From Spirochaetota bacterium (GTDB lineage: Bacteria; Spirochaetota; GWE2-31-10; MWDO01), in NCBI GenBank assembly GCA_017998755.1, contig JAGOCL010000048.1, positions 1-10,750 on the forward strand: a stretch of 10,750 nucleotides of DNA. Reading direction: 5' to 3'. Positions 1-6,495 of this stretch are shown here, piece by piece. Within the stretch, counting starts at the first letter, position 1. The number at the start of each line of letters is the position of its first letter. A model generated the notes under the pieces. It did no database searches, was not told the DNA's origin, and saw only the letters and a list, made by a program, of their open reading frames with translations. The position numbers and the translations under genes were made by a program.

Positions 1-1
1 T

Positions 2-172
2 TTGGCCCTTCCCGACGTCGTAGGAAATTTAAACGATATGATGTTGCAGTTATTTGGAAAAGTTCCAAAAAATGAGGATAAAATTGAATTAGGCGGTTAC
101 GTCTTGATAGTCAGAAAAATAATACGTTCTCAAATATTTGAAGTAATTATCGATACTCATACCGAAAAATAA
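2..172 (+). CDS. CNNM/CorC-family (hemolysin-like) transporter, C-terminal end only
   Basis: This is the last 56 codons of a gene that enters from the left edge; the 5' part is outside the window. The residues read as a CorC_HlyC transporter-associated domain: a DVVGNLNDMMLQLFGKVPK segment takes the place of the usual 'ETLGG...LGRIP', followed by a short beta stretch (IELGGYVLIVRKI) and a final strand (IFEVIID). Proteins of this type carry an N-terminal CNNM (DUF21) membrane domain and a CBS pair and are thought to move or sense divalent cations such as Mg2+. That function is family knowledge and not visible here. The canonical TLGG is replaced by VVGN, so this copy is divergent. It converges on the 177-1424 gene, with only four bases between the two stop codons. 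The family call rests on about 50 residues and on two neighbours of the same family. Confidence 0.6.
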   Translation: MALPDVVGNLNDMMLQLFGKVPKNEDKIELGGYVLIVRKIIRSQIFEVIIDTHTEK

Positions 173-184
173 AGCTTTATTTTT
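165..184. terminator. AT-rich perfect palindrome at convergent stop codons, possible weak bidirectional terminator
   Basis: The 20-base sequence AAAAATAAAGCTTTATTTTT is its own reverse complement, and on the + strand the T run continues to position 187. It contains both convergent stop codons (TAA at 170-172 on +, and at 177-179 on -). The stem is almost all A-T and the loop would be AGCT at most, so termination would be weak. It is the only candidate between these convergent genes. Confidence 0.35.
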
Positions 185-1424
185 TTTGGAGAAGTTTTAC
201 AAGTTTTACGGATCTATCGGACGCTTCTATTATTTCAAACGAGACGTTTTTATAAGTAACTTTTTCCCCTTTTCGTCCTATTCTACCAAGCGCGATATTT
301 ATAAGTCCGCCTAACGTCTCGGCCTCTTCTTCCGTAAAATTTATACCTGTTTCTTCGAGAAAGTCGTCGAGATAAGTTTTAGCTTCAAAAATATTTTGTT
401 CAATTTGCGCGTCCGATTCAGGGGATTCCGGAGAAAATCCTTTTATTCCGCCTAGAATCTCTTCCACAATGTTGTCTATCGTTAGAATCCCGCATGCAAC
501 TCCGAATTCGTCCACTACTATGCCCATATACTTTCTGTTTCGTTTTAGTTCGGATAATATCTGAATAACCGGTTTTGTCGATGGGATAATATATAGTTTC
601 TCCGTAAAAGCGGTTATGGGGTCGGTATCGAGCGCTCCAAGAATATTGATGACGCTGATAGTCGAAGAAATGTTAAAAATATTCTCCTTATAAACGGGAT
701 ATCGGCTAAAATCGGCCGTTTCTATTATTTTTTTAAAATCTCCGACGGTAGAAGTCTCGTTAATCGCTATAACCTCGTTTATGTGAACCATGATATCTTC
801 GGCGGTTAGTTCGCTTATATCAAATACTTCATTAATTATTTTTTTTGTTTCGTCCGAAATATTTTCAAATCTTCCGACGACCATAAGCTCCAATTCGTCT
901 TTTGATATAGAGCCCCCTTCTTTGTCGATTTTTAACGATTTACCGATCAATTTGGATATTTTACTCACTATAAACATCAAAGGGAATAGAACAAAATAAG
1001 CGGTCTTAATAAATTTGGCGTTTCTTAAAGCGGTAGTATTGGGATATTTTCGAGCTATCGACATCGGGAAAAGCTCTCCGAATACGAGTATAGTAGGCAC
1101 CATAATGAAAGATATAATCAAGTCGATCTCGATAATTTGTAGAAAAAAGTCTAGTTTGTTAATTATTACTACCTTAAAAAAATAGTCTGCTAGAGCGGTA
1201 GAAACTACCGTCGCAATATTTATACCTACAAGCGTTGTGCCAAACAATCTCTCCGGATTATTTAGGAGCGCGAGGATTATCGCGGCTCGTCTGTCGCCGT
1301 TTTTGGAGAGGTAATCAAGTTTAATGCGGTTAGAACTTACCATTGCCATTTCTGATTTTGAGAAAAAAGACTGAGTTAATACAAATAATATTATCAGAAA
1401 AGGTATAAAATACGCTAAAAACAA
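177..1424 (-). CDS. CNNM-CBS-CorC membrane protein (hemolysin family), copy 2
   Basis: The 415-residue inner-membrane protein has the standard three-part layout. The CNNM/DUF21 membrane domain spans about residues 1-165, with the signature FFSKSEMAMVS near 20-30 and VFGELFPMSIAR near 114-125. A CBS pair spans about 205-327 (PVYKENIF; GIVVDEFGVACGILTIDNIV). A CorC_HlyC domain with ETLGGLINIALGRIGRKGE spans about 335-412. Family members are implicated in Mg2+/divalent cation transport or resistance; the substrate cannot be read from sequence. One oddity is Met121 where the family usually has Lys after the GExxP motif. The start is TTG at 1424, supported by GGAGGGG at 1429-1435 and by lying one base past the stop of the upstream paralogue at 1426, so the pair is almost certainly one operon with coupled translation. 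No ATG gives a better N-terminus. Confidence 0.88.
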   Translation of the reverse strand: MFLAYFIPFLIILFVLTQSFFSKSEMAMVSSNRIKLDYLSKNGDRRAAIILALLNNPERLFGTTLVGINIATVVSTALADYFFKVVIINKLDFFLQIIEIDLIISFIMVPTILVFGELFPMSIARKYPNTTALRNAKFIKTAYFVLFPLMFIVSKISKLIGKSLKIDKEGGSISKDELELMVVGRFENISDETKKIINEVFDISELTAEDIMVHINEVIAINETSTVGDFKKIIETADFSRYPVYKENIFNISSTISVINILGALDTDPITAFTEKLYIIPSTKPVIQILSELKRNRKYMGIVVDEFGVACGILTIDNIVEEILGGIKGFSPESPESDAQIEQNIFEAKTYLDDFLEETGINFTEEEAETLGGLINIALGRIGRKGEKVTYKNVSFEIIEASDRSVKLVKLLQKK

Positions 1425-1425
1425 A

Positions 1426-2733
1426 TTACCCCTCCATAATGTTAGCGTTCAAACCAAAAAGCTCGTTTTTCTTTTTTAGCTTTCTTATTTTTGTTACCAA
1501 AATTTTTTCTATTTTGTTTGGTTCGGCTCCGACTATTTTATATTGGAGATTGTCAATCTTAAAAAGCTCGCCCCCCTTTGGGATTCGTTTCACTTTTTCA
1601 AGTAGATAACCGCCGATTGTCGCCGCAGTATCGCTTTTTAAGTTGACTTTAAAAATCTCGTTAAATTCGGCAAGTTCCAATTTTGACTCGACTTCTATCA
1701 TAGACGAGTTATATTTATAAAATAATGGGATAATTTCTTCTTTATCTACGACTTCTCCGATTATCGATTCGATTACGTCTTCCATTGTTACCAGACCCGT
1801 AACGCTTCCGTATTCGTCTATTACTATGGCTAAGTGTTGATTAGAGCTCTGAAAAGTTTTAAGTAAATTATCGACTTTCATAGTTTCGGGGATAAAAAAA
1901 GGTTTTGTTAATATAGCTTTAGAGCTTTTTAACGTATCTTCTTTGTTCCAATCCGATTTTACAAGATCTCTGACGTTTAGTATTCCTATAATATTTTCTT
2001 CGGCGTCTTCCCACACGGGAGTTCTCGAATACTTTTTTTCTTTTATTTTTTGATATAATTCAGCCATTTTTATCGTTGTTGAAAAAGATAAAATCTCGTT
2101 TCTGGGACGCATTATCCTCCAAACTTCCGAGCCGGAAAAAGATATAACATTTCCGAGTAGTATGCTCTCTTCTTTGTTTAAAATTCCTTCTTTTTGACTT
2201 TGCTTAATAACTTCTATCATTTCGTCGGATTTGTATTCGTTGGATTCTGTTACGTCTTTATATTGAATATAAGAGAAAATAAATACCAGAAATTTGGAAA
2301 TATTTCTAAAAACAAAAATAAAAGGGGTTAATATTATAGCGAGGAAATACAATATAGGAGCTACCGTCAAAGAGAGCTTAGGAGCGATCTTTATCGCCAA
2401 TGTTTTGGGGGTAACTTCTCCGATAATAAGTATCAATAAAGTCATAACTATAACGACTAATATATAATCTGCCTCCGGGATATATTTTGTAAATATATTA
2501 GACGCCGCTAAAGTTGCGGAGGTGTTGACCGTAGTATTGCATATCAAGATCGTTACGAGTAGTCTTTGCGGATGTTCAAGTAAACTAAAGATCATTTTAC
2601 CTCTGATCTTATATTTTCGCTTAAAATCCTCGACTTTAAGACTGTTGAGAGAAAAGAGGGACGTCTCAGAACCGGAGAAAAATGCGGATAACGCTAAAAA
2701 TATTGGTAAAACTATAAAATTATTATCTATCAA
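1426..2733 (-). CDS. CNNM-CBS-CorC membrane protein (hemolysin family), copy 1
   Basis: This is a full-length hemolysin-family membrane protein, 435 residues from the start chosen here. The CNNM domain begins with ALSAFFSGSETSLFSLN and contains IIGEVTPKTLAIKIAP, the canonical GE-x-x-PK motif that its downstream partner has lost. A CBS pair follows (YSRTPVWEDAEENIIGI; LAIVIDEYGSVTGLVTMED), then a C-terminal CorC_HlyC domain (TAATIGGYLLEKVKRIPKGGE). The inferred role is divalent-cation transport or homeostasis at the inner membrane. The frame stays open to a TTG at 2802, but that TTG is part of a perfect TTGACA box, and the added residues would be a poly-Phe stretch. TTG at 2733 gives the N-terminus normal for the family, though no clear Shine-Dalgarno precedes it. 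The start is therefore uncertain while the gene is secure. It is the first gene of a two-gene operon. Confidence 0.85.
   Translation of the reverse strand: MIDNNFIVLPIFLALSAFFSGSETSLFSLNSLKVEDFKRKYKIRGKMIFSLLEHPQRLLVTILICNTTVNTSATLAASNIFTKYIPEADYILVVIVMTLLILIIGEVTPKTLAIKIAPKLSLTVAPILYFLAIILTPFIFVFRNISKFLVFIFSYIQYKDVTESNEYKSDEMIEVIKQSQKEGILNKEESILLGNVISFSGSEVWRIMRPRNEILSFSTTIKMAELYQKIKEKKYSRTPVWEDAEENIIGILNVRDLVKSDWNKEDTLKSSKAILTKPFFIPETMKVDNLLKTFQSSNQHLAIVIDEYGSVTGLVTMEDVIESIIGEVVDKEEIIPLFYKYNSSMIEVESKLELAEFNEIFKVNLKSDTAATIGGYLLEKVKRIPKGGELFKIDNLQYKIVGAEPNKIEKILVTKIRKLKKKNELFGLNANIMEG
1429..1435 (-). promoter_or_regulatory. Ribosome binding site supporting a TTG start
   Basis: GGAGGGG on the - strand lies inside the last codons of the upstream paralogue. 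It is placed four to six bases before the TTG at 1424, depending on how the core is aligned. This is why TTG is taken as the true start of the 177-1424 gene. Confidence 0.75.
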
Positions 2734-2748
2734 ATTGGTTTGTACTAC

Positions 2749-2760
2749 AAAAAAAAAAAA
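2749..2760. repeat. A12/T12 homopolymer tract between divergent genes
   Basis: Twelve consecutive A on the + strand lie between the divergent starts at 2733 (-) and 2781 (+). With the starts chosen here the tract is non-coding and falls in the leader of the CNNM/CorC operon. If translation of that gene began at 2802 it would instead encode four Phe. Runs this long can slip during replication. Confidence 0.9.
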
Positions 2761-2774
2761 TTTGTTCGATATAT

Positions 2775-2802
2775 ATATTAATGAAAAAATCAATATTGTC
2801 AA
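2775..2802 (-). promoter_or_regulatory. Sigma-70 type promoter for the CNNM/CorC pair
   Basis: On the - strand a perfect TTGACA (2797-2802) is followed after 16 bases by TAATAT (2775-2780, four of six matches). Transcription would begin near 2768 and leave a short leader containing a T12 run. The box overlaps the first codons of the divergent 2781-3173 gene. Confidence is limited by the moderate -10 box. Confidence 0.5.
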
Positions 2803-3173
2803 TAATATTTTTTATATTTTTTATCGAAAATACTGTTTATTGCGACATATCCTCTTATTCAGAAAGACTTTACGCTTTTTTTGTTTTGTCGTTTCATAGA
2901 AAATATGAGATATATTGTTCAAAAAAACCTATCGGATATTACAAATACAAGGAAGTTGTAAACGGCGCGGAGTTATATTTAACCTACGAGGGGCGGGATT
3001 TTTTAAAAAAATGTAAATTTGACGAAAATTATACAGTATCGTCGGATATTTATCCTTTAAATATATACGCCAATAATAAAGGGGAAGTCGCGCGATTTAG
3101 AAAAAAGTTTGGTCCCGTAATAGAAGAAAACAGAGAAAGAAAGAAGTATCCCTACGGGTATGGCGAAAATTAA
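2781..3173 (+). CDS. Small secreted protein of unknown function
   Basis: I do not recognise this 130-residue protein. Residues 1-20 form a convincing signal peptide (MKKSILS, then a Phe/Ile-rich core), so the product should leave the cytoplasm. Cys21 follows TVY, which is a poor lipobox, so a lipoprotein is possible but not supported. The mature part is short, basic and Tyr-rich, with two further Cys (46, 78) and a C-terminus rich in charged residues, Tyr and Gly. Codon choice resembles the neighbours, which argues for a real gene. ATG 2781 gives the clean signal peptide, but no Shine-Dalgarno is visible and the start overlaps the divergent promoter. A terminator follows at 3191-3222. Alternative: a degenerating remnant of a larger envelope protein. 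Confidence 0.6.
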   Translation: MKKSILSIIFFIFFIENTVYCDISSYSERLYAFFVLSFHRKYEIYCSKKPIGYYKYKEVVNGAELYLTYEGRDFLKKCKFDENYTVSSDIYPLNIYANNKGEVARFRKKFGPVIEENRERKKYPYGYGEN

Positions 3174-3190
3174 TAATAGGTTAGGGTAAA

Positions 3191-3222
3191 AAAAACGGCA
3201 GTCTGAAAAGACGGCCGTTTTT
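3191..3222. terminator. Bidirectional rho-independent terminator
   Basis: AAAAACGGC (3191-3199) pairs with GCCGTTTTT (3214-3222). After one A-G mismatch the stem continues with GTCT/AGAC and closes on a short GAAA loop. There is a T run on the + side and a longer one (eight) on the - side. It sits between the convergent ends of the secreted-protein gene and the L25 gene and can serve both. Confidence 0.85.
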
Positions 3223-3238
3223 ATATATTAAACAAGCT

Positions 3239-3865
3239 TTATTTTGACGCGGGAGGAGTAGTCGTTCCGGCAGTAGGGGTAGTCTCGGTCGTCGTCGTCG
3301 TTGTCGCTACTTTCTCTTCTGCTTTCATTCCGGATATTCTTACTACTACTTCTTCAAGATTTGTAATAATCTTGTATTTTTCGCCAAGAACCAAATCTTT
3401 TATGTGAAAACTTTCGTTAACTTTCATGTTTTCGATATTTATCTCAAAATGAGGAACTATGTCTTTCGGAAAACATTCTACATTAACCGCAACGGTATGT
3501 TTTTCAAGCGATCCTCCGTCTCTTATACCCGCGGCGTTCCCTGTAACGTTAATAGGAATATTAACGCGAACAGGTTTCTTTGCGTCGAGTTCAAAAAAGT
3601 CTATGTGTAGAAATCTGTCTTTCAGATAGTCTTTATCGTAATCTTTAATAAAAACGTCTTTGTTCTTTCCGTCCAATTTGATATTAATAACCGTCGATCT
3701 GGTTAATTTAGGATATAGCTTCGAAAACGAAAGAGCGCTAATCAAAATATTTTTATTCTCTTCAACTCCGTATATTACGGCCGGAATAAAACCTTCTTTT
3801 CTATATCTTTTACAAGCCTCTTTTTTAGTGTTTTCTCTTTTCTTTGCTTCGAGTAGCATTTCCAT
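3239..3865 (-). CDS. rplY: 50S ribosomal protein L25 (Ctc/TL5 type)
   Basis: This ribosomal protein binds 5S rRNA in the large subunit. The 208-residue product has the long two-domain Ctc/TL5 form. The N-terminal 5S-binding domain covers about residues 1-92, with the typical KRYRKEGFIPAVIYG at 19-33 and LHIDFFEL at 86-93. The C-terminal beta domain covers about 98-180 (VRVNIPINVTGNAAGIRDGG, then HTVAVNVECFPKDIV, then VVVRI). It ends in an unusual Thr/Pro/Ala-rich tail (about 187-208). The frame is open seven codons further to an ATG at 3886, but that one has no ribosome site; AAGGAG at 3877-3882 lies 11 bases before ATG 3865, which also gives the usual N-terminus. It lies downstream of tRNA-Gln and is probably co-transcribed from the tRNA promoter. 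pth, a frequent neighbour of this gene elsewhere, is absent because a terminator follows. Confidence 0.93.
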   Translation of the reverse strand: MEMLLEAKKRENTKKEACKRYRKEGFIPAVIYGVEENKNILISALSFSKLYPKLTRSTVINIKLDGKNKDVFIKDYDKDYLKDRFLHIDFFELDAKKPVRVNIPINVTGNAAGIRDGGSLEKHTVAVNVECFPKDIVPHFEINIENMKVNESFHIKDLVLGEKYKIITNLEEVVVRISGMKAEEKVATTTTTTETTPTAGTTTPPASK

Positions 3866-3876
3866 ATTAATGTTCG

Positions 3877-3882
3877 CTCCTT
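3877..3882 (-). promoter_or_regulatory. Ribosome binding site deciding the L25 start
   Basis: AAGGAG on the - strand lies 11 bases upstream of ATG 3865. The alternative ATG at 3886 is upstream of this site and has no site of its own, so it is not used as the start. Confidence 0.65.
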
Positions 3883-3903
3883 GCATAATGCGTAAAAATT
3901 GAT

Positions 3904-3976
3904 CTGGGTCGGCAGGATTCGAACCTACGAAATGCCGGTACCAAAAACCGGTGGCTTACCGCTTGCCGACGACCCA
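3904..3976 (-). tRNA. tRNA-Gln (anticodon UUG)
   Basis: This is a complete 73-base cloverleaf. The acceptor stem TGGGTCG pairs with CGACCCA. The D arm is GGC...GCC. The anticodon stem CCGGT/ACCGG encloses the loop TTTTGGT, which gives anticodon TTG and reads CAA. The T arm is GTAGG-TTCGAAT-CCTGC with one T-G pair. The discriminator is G, and CCA is not encoded (ATC follows), so CCA must be added by nucleotidyltransferase. It is the first element of a transcript that appears to continue into L25. Confidence 0.97.
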
Positions 3977-3987
3977 ATAATCGCGAT

Positions 3988-4016
3988 AATGTAAATTTTT
4001 TTTTATTAAAAGTCAA
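3988..4016 (-). promoter_or_regulatory. Sigma-70 promoter for tRNA-Gln and L25
   Basis: On the - strand TTGACT (4011-4016), a 17-base A/T-rich spacer and TACATT (3988-3993) precede the tRNA. The expected start is about five bases before the mature tRNA 5' end. The spacing is ideal, and the boxes match consensus at five and four of six positions. Confidence 0.7.
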
Positions 4017-4067
4017 GATAATTTAATTACAATTTTTACTTAATTATAAAAACGATTAAAAACGCCC

Positions 4068-4097
4068 TTGATAGCGAGTTGTAATAAATTCTATTAT
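4068..4097 (+). promoter_or_regulatory. Sigma-70 promoter for the LPP20-like gene
   Basis: TTGATA (4068-4073), an 18-base spacer and TATTAT (4092-4097) each match consensus at five of six positions. They lie about 50 bases upstream of ATG 4148. The remaining 3977-4067 stretch is A/T-rich and otherwise shows only the tRNA promoter. Confidence 0.6.
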
Positions 4098-4147
4098 TTG
4101 TTTTAAATAAACGCCAAAATTTCCGATAAAACTAATAGGCGGTAATT

Positions 4148-4978
4148 ATGTTGAGAAAGAGAATATTATATATATTTTTAGTTTTAATATTTGGCGTTTT
4201 TTTATTTAGCGAGGACAAATCCCACATAGATTGGATTAATGGGAAAATTTATTCGACAATTTCGGTTTACGTTAAAAACGATTACAATTTTCCGCACGCT
4301 AAACTTGAAAAGATCAATACCGCGCGAGATATGGCTAAGATAAATTACTACAAGATACTGAAGGAGATTAATTTATACGAATCGACTCCGGTTATAGATT
4401 ATATAGAGCAGAGTTCGATTTCAAATAGTCAATTATTTTATTTAATCGACAACGCGACGCTTAATAAAATCGAATACCCCGATCTCAATACGGTAAAATT
4501 GTCGTATTATATCAATATGTTCGGGGATAATTCTTTAATGTCTATATTAATGAACGAACAGGATTTTTATACTGAGAAGCTAAGGAGTTACGAAGGGTAT
4601 AATTTTAAGGCGGGATTTACCGGAGTCGTTATAGACGCAAGAGGCGTTTTACAATCTTACGACGGATACGACGTAAAAGTGGAACCTTGTCTCTTTGTTA
4701 CGGTCAAAGATAACGAAGAACGGCTGGTATTTGACCAATACAACGTCGAAGCCGACGTTATAAAGAAAAAAGGTATGGTAAGATATTCGTACGACGTTAA
4801 TGAAGATCAAAGCGATATTGTGGGGAATTCCCCATTAAGAATAGCAGCCTACGGAGTAGGAGACAGAAACGGAAGCATCATAGTCGTTACTGAAAACGAC
4901 GCTAAGAAAATGCTAGCCGACGAGAAAACCAGAAGCGCGATCCGTTCCGGAAAAATAGTAATCGTAATAGATAAATAA
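4148..4978 (+). CDS. LPP20-like periplasmic or envelope protein
   Basis: The 276-residue protein has a clear signal peptide (MLRKR, hydrophobic core to about residue 20, probable cleavage near FLFS-ED) and no lipobox Cys, so it should be periplasmic. The mature N-terminus (IDWINGKIYSTISVYV, then an Ala/Arg/Lys helix KINTARDMAKINYYKIL) follows the pattern of LPP20-like proteins: a 'W.NG.I...G' strand, then a helix of KA..A.R residues. A C-terminal module begins at TGVVIDARGV (158-167) and ends KIVIVIDK. From memory, this 'GxxIDARG ... VxIVxD' module recurs in spirochaete and deltaproteobacterial envelope proteins of unknown role; I could not check it. AGGCGG before ATG 4148 is an acceptable ribosome site. 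It appears monocistronic, with its own promoter. A cytoplasmic role can be excluded with fair confidence; the function is unknown. Confidence 0.75.
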   Translation: MLRKRILYIFLVLIFGVFLFSEDKSHIDWINGKIYSTISVYVKNDYNFPHAKLEKINTARDMAKINYYKILKEINLYESTPVIDYIEQSSISNSQLFYLIDNATLNKIEYPDLNTVKLSYYINMFGDNSLMSILMNEQDFYTEKLRSYEGYNFKAGFTGVVIDARGVLQSYDGYDVKVEPCLFVTVKDNEERLVFDQYNVEADVIKKKGMVRYSYDVNEDQSDIVGNSPLRIAAYGVGDRNGSIIVVTENDAKKMLADEKTRSAIRSGKIVIVIDK

Positions 4979-4982
4979 AAAA

Positions 4983-5008
4983 GAGGTTATCGTTTGATAG
5001 ATAACCTC
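4983..5008 (-). terminator. Rho-independent terminator of the small lipoprotein gene
   Basis: GAGGTTATC (4983-4991) and GATAACCTC (5000-5008) form a perfect nine-pair stem with an eight-base loop. On the - strand it is followed by six T (complement of 4977-4982), the proper order for terminating the 5030-5233 gene. On the + strand the following T run is weak, though it may also slow transcription leaving the 4148-4978 gene. Confidence 0.8.
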
Positions 5009-5029
5009 ACAATTTTAGTAGTCGATAAA

Positions 5030-5233
5030 TTATTCGGTTACTTTTTCTACCGCTTCGTCTATTGCGCTTTCAATAGTTTCAATTAAATCGGTAGTTGCGT
5101 CGTCAATAACGTCTTTGACTTCTTCAATTACTGTATCAACTTTTGCGTCTGCAGATTTTTTGCAAGAAAAAACTGAGAATGACAAAGTTAATACTACGAC
5201 TAAAACTAATACTAAATTTAGTAATTTTTTCAT
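5030..5233 (-). CDS. Very small acidic lipoprotein
   Basis: The predicted lipoprotein has 67 residues. MKKLL and a strongly hydrophobic core run to the lipobox VFSC, giving lipidation at Cys24. The mature part is about 44 residues: a short KKSADAK linker and then one continuous, mostly acidic amphipathic helix with heptad-like Val/Ile spacing (VDTVIEEVKDVIDDATTDLI). It has no enzyme motif and resembles small entericidin- or Lpp-like envelope peptides only in general build. The frame extends upstream to another start at 5296, but AAAGGAGG at 5244-5251 lies ten bases before ATG 5233, and only this start gives a proper lipoprotein signal. It has its own terminator and is transcribed alone, away from the DHH gene. 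The function is unknown; a structural or stress-related envelope peptide is possible. Confidence 0.8.
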   Translation of the reverse strand: MKKLLNLVLVLVVVLTLSFSVFSCKKSADAKVDTVIEEVKDVIDDATTDLIETIESAIDEAVEKVTE

Positions 5234-5243
5234 AATTTTAATT

Positions 5244-5251
5244 CCTCCTTT
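5244..5251 (-). promoter_or_regulatory. Strong ribosome binding site of the small lipoprotein
   Basis: AAAGGAGG on the - strand, ten bases before ATG 5233, fixes the start. It is among the strongest Shine-Dalgarno sequences in the window, which suggests high expression. Confidence 0.8.
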
Positions 5252-5260
5252 CTGATAGCT

Positions 5261-5276
5261 TTGCACTATAGCGCAA
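5261..5276. promoter_or_regulatory. Imperfect palindrome upstream of the small lipoprotein, possible operator
   Basis: TTGCACTATAGCGCAA is a 16-base inverted repeat with seven of eight pairs matching. It lies 28 bases upstream of ATG 5233 and includes TATAGT on the - strand, which could be a -10 box. No convincing -35 at normal spacing was found, so the promoter itself is not called. An operator overlapping the promoter is possible. Confidence 0.3.
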
Positions 5277-5352
5277 TTATTTAAAAAAATAAACAAAAAA
5301 GTAATATAAAATTAATATTTACAATTTATTTTCTAAAAACAGCTATTTGTAA

Positions 5353-5381
5353 TTGATATTTTTAAATATATATACTATAAA
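5353..5381 (+). promoter_or_regulatory. Sigma-70 promoter for the NrnA-like gene
   Basis: TTGATA (5353-5358), a 17-base A/T spacer and TATAAA (5376-5381) each match consensus at five of six positions and lie 40 bases before ATG 5421. The surroundings are extremely A/T-rich, so chance similarity is a risk. Confidence 0.55.
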
Positions 5382-5420
5382 TGACTATATATGGAAAATA
5401 TTGTCGCATAGAGAAATAAT

Positions 5421-6440
5421 ATGAATGTAGAAGATTTTGAAATAATAATAAAAAAAATTAAAAAGATCGAGAGTATTCTTGAAAAAATAAAGAAACGCAT
5501 AGTTAAATCAAAAAATATAGCTATCATTGGACATGTTAATCCGGACGGCGATTGTATAGGGGCGCAATTGGGGCTTGGTTTAGCCCTTGAAGCGATAGGC
5601 AAAACTGTTTATAATATCAATCAAGGTCCTTTCGACGGCGATTACGCGAGGAGTTTTGAGAATAACTTCATTAAAGATACTCAATCTGATATTGATTTGT
5701 ATATAATAGTAGATTCGGCGAGCGACGCGCGTATAAGTTACGAGCAGGATAAAGTTGATCTTAATAAAACTATTGTTATAGATCATCATATATCAAACAA
5801 CAAATACGGTAAAATTAATTGGATAGACGACGCGTATCTTTCGACTTGCGAGATGATCTTTTTACTGTTGTTTTTTTTAAGGATTGATATTAACGAAATT
5901 ATATCGCAACATCTCCTTAACGGAGTTTTGTCGGATAACGGTTATTTTCAACACATCAGGAAGGACAAATTCTTTTCTCTGTATATAGCTTATCTTTTGA
6001 TCAAATACGGCGGCGACCCGAATTTCAGTAGAAATCTTATGTTTTGCAATAACACTCTTCAAACTGAAAAAATGTTCGCTCTTGCGCTTGGTCGCCTTGA
6101 AAGCCGAGCCGACGGCAAAATTCTTTGTTCGTATATTTATGATAAAGAAAAAAATGAGATTGGCGATTTTCATTCGGGAATGTTTTTCAGAGAGACTACT
6201 TCTATAAAAGGAGTCAAAATCTCTGTTTTCTTTAAAATCGACGAAGAAAAAGGGATGATAAATATCAGTTTTCGATCTACCGACGATATAGACGTTTCAA
6301 AAGCGGCGAATTTCTTTGGCGGCGGCGGCCATAAAGTTGCGGCGGGAGCCCATATTCGCGGAGAATTCTCCGAAGTGAAAGAAAAGACGCTAAAATTGCT
6401 CGAAGATCTATTGCGCGATCCGGATTCAATTTCGTCGTAA
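5421..6440 (+). CDS. DHH/DHHA1 phosphoesterase, NrnA-type (nanoRNase / pAp phosphatase)
   Basis: This 339-residue cytoplasmic phosphoesterase belongs to the bifunctional oligoribonuclease/pAp phosphatase (NrnA) group, which degrades 2-5 nt RNAs and dephosphorylates 3'-phosphoadenosine 5'-phosphate using Mn2+. All metal motifs are present. Motif I is HVNPDGDCIGA (His38, Asp42, Asp44), motif II is IIVDSASD (Asp98), motif III is DHH at 121-123 and motif IV is SDNGYF (Asp172), where SDN replaces the common TDT. The DHHA1 domain ends with GGGGHKVAAGA (300-310), the substrate-binding loop. The N-terminus carries a Lys/Ile/Glu-rich helix of about 28 residues before the first strand. The Shine-Dalgarno is weak (AGAGA). 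Length and motif order fit NrnA. Which activity dominates (nanoRNA, pAp, or cyclic dinucleotide intermediates such as pApA) cannot be told from sequence. Confidence 0.88.
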   Translation: MNVEDFEIIIKKIKKIESILEKIKKRIVKSKNIAIIGHVNPDGDCIGAQLGLGLALEAIGKTVYNINQGPFDGDYARSFENNFIKDTQSDIDLYIIVDSASDARISYEQDKVDLNKTIVIDHHISNNKYGKINWIDDAYLSTCEMIFLLLFFLRIDINEIISQHLLNGVLSDNGYFQHIRKDKFFSLYIAYLLIKYGGDPNFSRNLMFCNNTLQTEKMFALALGRLESRADGKILCSYIYDKEKNEIGDFHSGMFFRETTSIKGVKISVFFKIDEEKGMINISFRSTDDIDVSKAANFFGGGGHKVAAGAHIRGEFSEVKEKTLKLLEDLLRDPDSISS

Positions 6441-6495
6441 AAAGCGAATAAGCCGTTTTGATAATTGAAACTTTATATTATCCGCAATAATAAAG

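Noticed and set aside
2734..2802. N-terminal extension of the first CNNM/CorC protein from TTG 2802
   Set aside because: It adds a poly-Phe stretch coded by the T12 run, overlaps a perfect -35 box and the divergent gene, and has no ribosome site. The family N-terminus fits 2733 better.
3866..3886. Seven-codon upstream extension of L25 from ATG 3886
   Set aside because: There is no ribosome site before it, while AAGGAG inside this stretch serves ATG 3865.
5234..5296. 21-residue upstream extension of the small lipoprotein
   Set aside because: It would bury the lipoprotein signal internally and would span the strong AAAGGAGG site that serves ATG 5233.
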